Below, piece by piece: positions 13,922 through 18,776 of a stretch of DNA of 18,776 bases. The translations under genes and the position numbers were made by a program. The notes under the pieces were generated by a model, which was not told the origin of the DNA, did no database searches, and worked only from the letters and a program-made list of their open reading frames with translations. How positions within the stretch are numbered: the first letter of the stretch is position 1; the number at the start of each line of letters is the position of its first letter. Source of the stretch: Alphaproteobacteria bacterium (GTDB lineage: Bacteria; Pseudomonadota; Alphaproteobacteria; Rhizobiales; Beijerinckiaceae); NCBI GenBank assembly GCA_009921785.1, contig RFXE01000010.1, positions 1 through 18,776 of the forward strand, given 5' to 3'.

Positions 13922-15625
13922 ATGGTCGATTACTACGCGCTGATCTCCCCCACGATTGAGCCTCTGGCTGGAGCTACGCCAGAAGAGCGGCAGGTCGTCT
14001 ATCGCCGTCTTGTCGATATGCTTGATCAGCAATTGCGAGCCGCCGATCCACCTCGTTCTGACAAAAACATTCTCAAAGAGCGGATAGAACTTGAATCCGC
14101 TATTCGCCGTGTCGAGCGCCATATTCTTGCACGCCAAAAACAAACACCGCCTGTCAGCGCTCCACCGCAACCAACGCCCCCCGACCAAAGCACAACGCTT
14201 TTGTCGCAAGGTGAAATACCCAGCCAAACGCCTCTTCGAAAAGACATCCCCGGCTTTTCACGTTTTGTGACACCAAAAGAAGTAACTCCGGTTGCATCCG
14301 AGGTTGAGCCGCTCGCTCCAGAAAATGAAACGGTCTCATCATTCGAGGAAGAGCCAAGCACGATTGATTATGAGCCCGATCAGGCGCTGCCTTCAACGCC
14401 TGAAGAGTCATCGCATGACGAACCCTCTCTCGAGGAGCAAACGAGCGAGAGCAAAACGGAAGATGAAGCGTTTGCCATTCCGGTAACAAGCTTACCGCTA
14501 GCAACGCCTCTTGATGAGGTGCCTATTGCGCCCTTATCGCCCCGTGAATTTTTTGCGCGCCCGCTTCCGGCCGCTACGTTCGAACCTGATGACACTTCAA
14601 CCCAAGAACCGAATGAAGCATCTGTAAGTTTACCAAACACGCTCGATCAGCCCTTCGCTCCTTCAGAAGACGAAGTGCTTCCTTCTCCCGAAGCAGATGA
14701 AAGTGAGCCTGACGAGATTTTACGGGAAAATGATATCGCTCCGATTCCTGTTCCCGAACCACGCGCTTTCACGCCCACAACGGGGATTATTCTCGCGCAA
14801 CAGAAAACTGAAACGAGCCCTTACAAAGGCCCGCTTCTGCGCCTCATGATTCTTCTTCTTGTGTTGCTTGCCCTTATGGCGGCGGTTGCGGGCGTTGCTG
14901 AATTCCTCAATCGCAATGCTGAGAGTGAATTGTCACCAAAAACGCCCGATCAAACCGCTGATGTTGTTTCTTCGCCAACAAAATTTGTTGATCGTCTCCC
15001 GGCAGAACCCGATGAGCCGCAACTCAGCGGTACATCACAATCCGGCACGGCGACAAATGATCAGGCAAATACGGGAACGAATCCGCTTATCACGCGTGCG
15101 GTGTTTATCGAAGAACAAGCGGGCGGAATTGGTGATGCGAAAAAGACTGAAGGTCGTGTGACTTGGAAATTAGACACACTGACCTCAGGCACAACAGGCG
15201 CTGCGGATCTCGGTGTGCGCGCGACGATTGACCTGTCAGAAGCAGGCCTAACCGCATCACTTCTCTTTAGAAAAAATCGTGATCTTTCATCGGCGAACGC
15301 CTATTTGATCGAAGTGAATTTTCAATCTGTCGGTGACGCACCGAATGGCAAGATCCGTGATATCAGCATTCCTGAATTACGGCCGGATGAAAAAACGCGC
15401 GGTGTTGCTCTGGCCGGTATTCCTGTGCCTGTCTCCGATAATGTCTTTTTGGTCGGGCTAAATGGACTACAAGCTGATATGAAACGCAATATCGAACTGA
15501 TCCAGAAACAAAACTGGTTCTTTATCCAAGTCCGTTTTACGACAGGCAAACGCGCCCTGCTCTTGTTTGAAAAAGGCAAGACAGGCGATCGCGTCTTTGA
15601 AGACGCGATCCAAGCTTGGAAATAA
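13922..15625 (+). CDS. Uncharacterised single-pass membrane protein with acidic linker
   Basis: I do not recognise a named family for this 567-residue protein. Three parts are visible. Residues 1 to about 75 form a helical, charged cytoplasmic-type domain (DYYALISPTIEPLAGATPEERQ, then LKERIELESAIRRVERHILA). Residues about 75 to 300 are a low-complexity linker rich in Pro, Glu, Asp, Ser and Thr. One membrane helix lies at about 303-327 (LRLMILLLVLLALMAAVAGVAEFL). The C-terminal 200 residues look like a folded strand-rich domain (VTWKLDTL, DLGVRATIDLSEAGLTASLLFRK, WFFIQVRFTTGKRALLLFEKG), inferred to be periplasmic. The start at 13922 has GAGGAAA before it. It follows purA by 32 bp, so an operon is likely, and converges on rpoH with 9 bp between. 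The function is unknown. Confidence 0.8.
   Translation: MVDYYALISPTIEPLAGATPEERQVVYRRLVDMLDQQLRAADPPRSDKNILKERIELESAIRRVERHILARQKQTPPVSAPPQPTPPDQSTTLLSQGEIPSQTPLRKDIPGFSRFVTPKEVTPVASEVEPLAPENETVSSFEEEPSTIDYEPDQALPSTPEESSHDEPSLEEQTSESKTEDEAFAIPVTSLPLATPLDEVPIAPLSPREFFARPLPAATFEPDDTSTQEPNEASVSLPNTLDQPFAPSEDEVLPSPEADESEPDEILRENDIAPIPVPEPRAFTPTTGIILAQQKTETSPYKGPLLRLMILLLVLLALMAAVAGVAEFLNRNAESELSPKTPDQTADVVSSPTKFVDRLPAEPDEPQLSGTSQSGTATNDQANTGTNPLITRAVFIEEQAGGIGDAKKTEGRVTWKLDTLTSGTTGAADLGVRATIDLSEAGLTASLLFRKNRDLSSANAYLIEVNFQSVGDAPNGKIRDISIPELRPDEKTRGVALAGIPVPVSDNVFLVGLNGLQADMKRNIELIQKQNWFFIQVRFTTGKRALLLFEKGKTGDRVFEDAIQAWK
15587..15610. other. Perfect hairpin at the 3' end of the membrane-protein gene
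   Basis: GATCGCGTCT (15587-15596) and AGACGCGATC (15601-15610) form a 10-bp perfect stem with a TTGA tetraloop, inside the last codons before the stop. There is no T-run on either side. It lies where the convergent rpoH transcript would also end, so it may act in 3' end formation for both genes. Confidence 0.4.
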
Positions 15626-15634
15626 TGTGCTTAC

Positions 15635-16552
15635 TTAACGAGCGTCAGCGCCCGGAAGTGCGAGAGACGGCACGCTGACATTGCGCAGCGCCATGTGGTC
15701 CTGCACGGCCTTTTGAACTTTCTCAAAAGCGCGCACTTCGATCTGCCGCACACGTTCGCGCGACACACCGAATTCTTCTGACAATTCTTCGAGAGTTACA
15801 GGATCTTCCGCCAAACGGCGGGCCTCAAAAATGCGCCGCTCGCGATCATTGAGAACACTCAAGGCGCTCATCAAAGCTTGATGGCGGAAGCTTGCTTCTT
15901 CGTCTTCTTCGAGAATGGTTTGCTGCGAAGGCGCATCATCAACAAGCCAATCCTGCCATTCGCCATCGCCTTCGCCATCTGCGCGCAAAGGCGTGTTCAA
16001 AGAGGCATCACCACCGAGACGGCGATTCATTTCGATAACTTCTCGTTCTTCAACGCCGAGTTTTGTCGCAATCGTCTTGACTTGCTCAGGGCGCAAATCA
16101 CCCTCACCCAAAGCCGCGATCTGGCTCTTGGCTTTACGCAGATTGAAGAAGAGCTTTTTCTGGTTCGCGGTCGTGCCCATTTTCACAAGCGACCATGAAC
16201 GCAGAATATATTCTTGAATGGCGGCTTTGATCCACCACATCGCATAAGTCGCAAGACGAAAGCCTTTATCGGGCTCGAAGCGTTTGACCGCTTGCATCAA
16301 GCCAACATTGCCTTCGGAAATCACTTCGCCAATCGGCAACCCATAGCCGCGATAACCCATCGCAATTTTGGCAACGAGGCGCAGATGCGATGTCACAAGT
16401 TTATGCGCCGCTTCGGAATCGCCATGCTCACGCCAGCTTTTGGCGAGCATAAATTCTTCCTGAGGCTGCAGCATCGGAAAGCGGCGGATCTCGGCGAGAT
16501 AGCGCGACAGTCCGCCGTCAGCGGCAAGTAAGGGTAGGCTCGAAGACGCCAT
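15635..16552 (-). CDS. rpoH: RNA polymerase heat-shock sigma factor RpoH (sigma-32)
   Basis: A 305-residue sigma-70 family factor directing RNA polymerase to heat-shock promoters. Region 2 holds ISEGNVGLMQAVKRFEPDKGFRLATYAMWWIKAAIQEYILRSWSLVKMGT, followed by the RpoH-specific box QKKLFFNLRKAKSQ. Region 4 ends in a helix-turn-helix, VTLEELSEEFGVSRERVRQIEVRAFEKVQ. Length and the Q-x-K-LFFNLR segment exclude RpoD. ATG 16552 has a strong GGAGG 5 nt upstream. It is downstream of the rluD-type gene on the same strand, but the 129-bp gap (16553-16681) probably carries its own promoter. Hyphomicrobiales often have two rpoH copies; which one this is cannot be told. Confidence 0.96.
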   Translation of the reverse strand: MASSSLPLLAADGGLSRYLAEIRRFPMLQPQEEFMLAKSWREHGDSEAAHKLVTSHLRLVAKIAMGYRGYGLPIGEVISEGNVGLMQAVKRFEPDKGFRLATYAMWWIKAAIQEYILRSWSLVKMGTTANQKKLFFNLRKAKSQIAALGEGDLRPEQVKTIATKLGVEEREVIEMNRRLGGDASLNTPLRADGEGDGEWQDWLVDDAPSQQTILEEDEEASFRHQALMSALSVLNDRERRIFEARRLAEDPVTLEELSEEFGVSRERVRQIEVRAFEKVQKAVQDHMALRNVSVPSLALPGADAR

Positions 16553-16672
16553 AACATCCTCCGTCTAAGGTCCCCAAATTACGCGGCAGACCAAGTGTGG
16601 TTGCATTACGCCAACCGGATTTACACATATAGGGCAAGAAACCATGGCAAAAAGGGGGCAATAGGGCCCAAT

Positions 16673-16692
16673 CGTTTGCGATTACGCAAGCG
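16673..16692 (-). terminator. Hairpin over the rluD stop codon
   Basis: On the minus strand CGCTTGCG pairs with CGCAAACG (one wobble) around the loop TAAT, which contains the stop codon of the pseudouridine synthase gene. No U-tract follows, so termination is uncertain. The layout matches the hairpin at the metZ stop. Confidence 0.35.
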
Positions 16693-17716
16693 GCACTCCG
16701 AAGTCCGCAATCAACGCCTCAAAATCGGCTGGCAAAGGACTTTCAAACAAGAGCTCCTCACCAGAACGCGGATGGGCAAAGCCGAGTTCCCGCGCATGAA
16801 GCGCTTGGCGCGAAAAATTTTCGACCGCCGCCTTCGCGCGCGGGGCAAGAAGGCCAGATTTTGTTTTAAACCCAGTGCCATAGACGGGATCGCCGATCAA
16901 AGGATGTCCGATATGGGCCATATGGACACGGATCTGATGTGTCCGGCCCGTCTCGAGCTGACAGGCCACAAGTGTGGCCACCGGCGCGCCATTCTCGGCC
17001 GCAAAGCGGGCTTCGGTCGAGAAATGGGTGATCGCCTCACGACCACGCCCTGGCTTCACCACGGCCATCCGGTCGCGGTGAATCGAGGAGCGATCAAGGG
17101 GCGCATCAACAGTGCCACTCTTTCGCTCCGGTACGCCCCAGAGCAAAGCCGAATAAGTGCGGACTAGAGGCCCTGTCCGGCCATGATCGGCAAATTGAGC
17201 TGCAAGCCCCTGATGCGCGCGATCATTCTTGGCCACGACCAAGAGGCCCGACGTATCCTTATCGAGACGATGGACAATGCCGGGGCGTTTGACGCCGCCG
17301 ATCCCGGAAAGACTCGCGCCGCAATGACCGAGGAGCGCGTTTACGAGTGTACCCGTCTGATGACCCGAGGCCGGGTGAACAACAAGGCCCGCAGGCTTGT
17401 CGATGACAATCAGATCCTCATCCTCATACACAATGGCGAGCGGGATATTCTCGGCCATCGGCTCAGCCGGTTCAGGTTCTGGCAACTGCAATGTGATTAA
17501 AGCGCCAGCACGAAGCTTCTGGCCAGGATCATCAATCGGCGCGCCGTCCATCGTGACATGCCCTTCAAGGACAAGCGCTTTCAACCGCGTACGTGACACT
17601 TCAGGGACTGATACTGCAAGAAACCGGTCTAGCCGCTCGCCTTGCTGTTCGTCCGCAACTGTAAAGGACAGGAGATCACTCTCCTCGCCCGAAAACGTTT
17701 CATCACTCTCACGCAT
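16682..17716 (-). CDS. rluD: RluA/RluD-family 23S rRNA pseudouridine synthase
   Basis: A 344-residue enzyme converting uridines to pseudouridine in rRNA. An N-terminal S4 RNA-binding domain (about 27-75, GERLDRFLAVSVPEVSRTRLKALV) precedes the catalytic domain with the RluA signature GIVHRLDKDTSGLLVVAK (catalytic D152). Later signatures are ETGRTHQIRVHMAHIGHPLIGDPVYG and RQALHARELGF. The S4 domain and length favour RluD (helix 69 of 23S rRNA) over RluA, though RluC is also possible. No clear ribosome binding site precedes ATG 17716, and no better start follows. It lies upstream of rpoH on the same strand, an arrangement that could couple them weakly. Confidence 0.88.
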   Translation of the reverse strand: MRESDETFSGEESDLLSFTVADEQQGERLDRFLAVSVPEVSRTRLKALVLEGHVTMDGAPIDDPGQKLRAGALITLQLPEPEPAEPMAENIPLAIVYEDEDLIVIDKPAGLVVHPASGHQTGTLVNALLGHCGASLSGIGGVKRPGIVHRLDKDTSGLLVVAKNDRAHQGLAAQFADHGRTGPLVRTYSALLWGVPERKSGTVDAPLDRSSIHRDRMAVVKPGRGREAITHFSTEARFAAENGAPVATLVACQLETGRTHQIRVHMAHIGHPLIGDPVYGTGFKTKSGLLAPRAKAAVENFSRQALHARELGFAHPRSGEELLFESPLPADFEALIADFGVPLA

Positions 17717-17910
17717 AAAGCGCGGGGTAGCACGGTTCGCCCCTCAAAGGCGATCTTTTTTATACGCGGTCCTATAGAGTCATCATAGGGCCTTACGAAG
17801 GACCGCGTTACCCCCTCATCGACTTTCCTGTCTAAACCGATAAAATCTCCGGCCACAGGCAATGTTAGTTTGAGTAAGAAAATCCACAACAACATAGAGG
17901 GCTCTTATTC
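17717..17910. promoter_or_regulatory. Divergent intergenic region, rluD / ppk2
   Basis: This 194-bp gap separates two divergent genes and should hold both promoters. I see no supported small gene, repeat or clear operator in it. Confidence 0.4.
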
Positions 17911-18776
17911 ATGGCAAAGAAAGAGAAGAAAAATCACCATCACGACGCGGGGGATTTAAGCGAAAGCGCGATCATCAAGCATGATCCACACGCAAGCTCT
18001 GATGGGTCATTGCCTTCCAAGCTTTACAATCACGAACTCGAAGCGCTCGACCTCGAACTGATTCACATGCAGCAATGGGCACAAAAAACAGGCGCCCGGA
18101 TCGTCGTCATATTCGAGGGCCGTGATGGCGCAGGCAAAGGCGGTGTTATCAAACGCATTGCTGAACCACTTAATTCGCGTTTTTGTCGTATCGCCGCGCT
18201 TGGCGTGCCAACCGAAACAGAAAAAACGCAATGGTATTTTCAACGTTATGTCTCGCATTTACCCGCCGCAGGTGAAATCATCCTCTTTGATCGGTCATGG
18301 TATAATCGCGCAGGCGTCGAACATGTTATGGGCTTTTGCACAAAGACTGAATATGAGTCCTTTCTGAAAGATTGCCCTGATTTTGAAGCCTTACTTATCC
18401 GAGATGGAATTCATCTCGTGAAATTTTGGTTTTCCGTGAGCGAGGAAGAGCAAGAAAAGCGCCTGCAGGAACGGGCAACAAATCCGTTAAAGCAATGGAA
18501 GCTCAGCCCGATGGATATCAAAGCACGCGATCTTTGGACTGATTATTCGCGCGCCAAAGACCGGATGTTCGCAGCCACTGACACGGATCTCTCGCCTTGG
18601 TATGTGGTGGACGCGGACAATAAACAAAAAGCCCGCCTAAATTGTATCCGGCATCTACTAAGCCTGATCCCTTATAAGTACGAGCCGTTCAAGCCCCTTA
18701 CTTTACCGCCACGCCACGCACCTTCCGAACCTTATGTCCGCCCGCCTATGTCATCACAAAGACTAGTGCCGGATTA
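17911..18776 (+). CDS. ppk2: Polyphosphate kinase 2 family protein (3' end at window edge)
   Basis: 288 codons are visible and the frame is still open at the last base (TA of the next codon), so the stop may fall right there. PPK2 enzymes transfer phosphate between polyphosphate and nucleotides. The P-loop is GRDGAGKGG (about 70-78), Walker B is FDRSWYNRAGVE (126-137), and the lid region is RLQERATNPLKQWKLSPMD (184-202). The order and spacing match single-domain PPK2 of about 300 residues. The first 35 residues are a charged, His-rich tail that is probably disordered. GAGGG lies about 10 nt before ATG 17911. Which nucleotide (ADP, GDP or AMP) is used cannot be told from what I can see. Confidence 0.93.
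   Translation, partial: MAKKEKKNHHHDAGDLSESAIIKHDPHASSDGSLPSKLYNHELEALDLELIHMQQWAQKTGARIVVIFEGRDGAGKGGVIKRIAEPLNSRFCRIAALGVPTETEKTQWYFQRYVSHLPAAGEIILFDRSWYNRAGVEHVMGFCTKTEYESFLKDCPDFEALLIRDGIHLVKFWFSVSEEEQEKRLQERATNPLKQWKLSPMDIKARDLWTDYSRAKDRMFAATDTDLSPWYVVDADNKQKARLNCIRHLLSLIPYKYEPFKPLTLPPRHAPSEPYVRPPMSSQRLVPD

Noticed and set aside
16553..16681. Heat-shock-type promoter for rpoH (CTTG near CCTATAT)
   Set aside because: The two boxes are adjacent instead of about 17 bp apart; a sigma-70 pair with a weak -35 is possible but not convincing.
17629..17895. Minus-strand open frame upstream of rluD with a hydrophobic N-terminus
   Set aside because: It overlaps the rluD start in another frame, lacks a ribosome binding site, and its composition is not protein-like.

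Overview
The window looks like chromosomal DNA of a motile alphaproteobacterium of the order Hyphomicrobiales (Rhizobiales). The reasons are a CtrA master cell-cycle regulator divergent from flagellar fliI-fliJ, a ChpT-type phosphotransferase beside it, a DUF1134/EipA envelope protein, the DUF2849-cysI-DUF934 sulfite-reduction operon, and palindromic intergenic repeats of a type common in this order. Genus cannot be assigned. Base composition is moderate by eye. I see no tRNA, rRNA, CRISPR array, insertion sequence, prophage or integration scar. Almost all of it is core genome, and I found no convincing new multi-gene system.

Layout. (1) 1-2568: the end of a GNAT acetyltransferase, then fliJ and fliI (minus), then a regulatory region of about 370 bp shared with ctrA that is dense in GANTC (CcrM) sites and TTAA/TTAACCAT (CtrA) elements. 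(2) 2569-4887: ctrA, convergent chpT, and eipA (DUF1134). This puts the last two steps of the CckA-ChpT-CtrA phosphorelay side by side with a gene that is a CtrA target in Brucella. (3) 4910-10415: sulfur metabolism. metZ (minus) faces away from DUF2849, cysI, DUF934 and cysG (plus). CysI needs siroheme, and CysG makes it. cysI is interrupted by a -1 frameshift at an A-run. The site has a slippery-like heptamer, a stop codon and a hairpin 5 nt downstream, so it is either an indel/sequence error or a candidate recoding site. (4) 10422-12336: an EamA-family transporter and a class I glutamine-amidotransferase-like protein. (5) 12331-12596: tandem 55-bp-period palindromic repeats, then a hairpin-rich leader before purA. 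(6) 12597-17716: purA, an unrecognised single-pass membrane protein with a long acidic linker, convergent rpoH (heat-shock sigma factor), and a RluD-type pseudouridine synthase. (7) 17911-18776: a PPK2 polyphosphate kinase that runs off the window edge, complete or within a few residues of its end.

Points worth following up, in order: the cysI frameshift site, the GANTC/CtrA cluster at ctrA-fliI with a weaker GANTC cluster at chpT-eipA, the alternative-hairpin leader of purA, the 55-bp tandem repeats, and the uncharacterised membrane protein beside rpoH. All homology calls are from recognition of motifs and sequence, without a database search.
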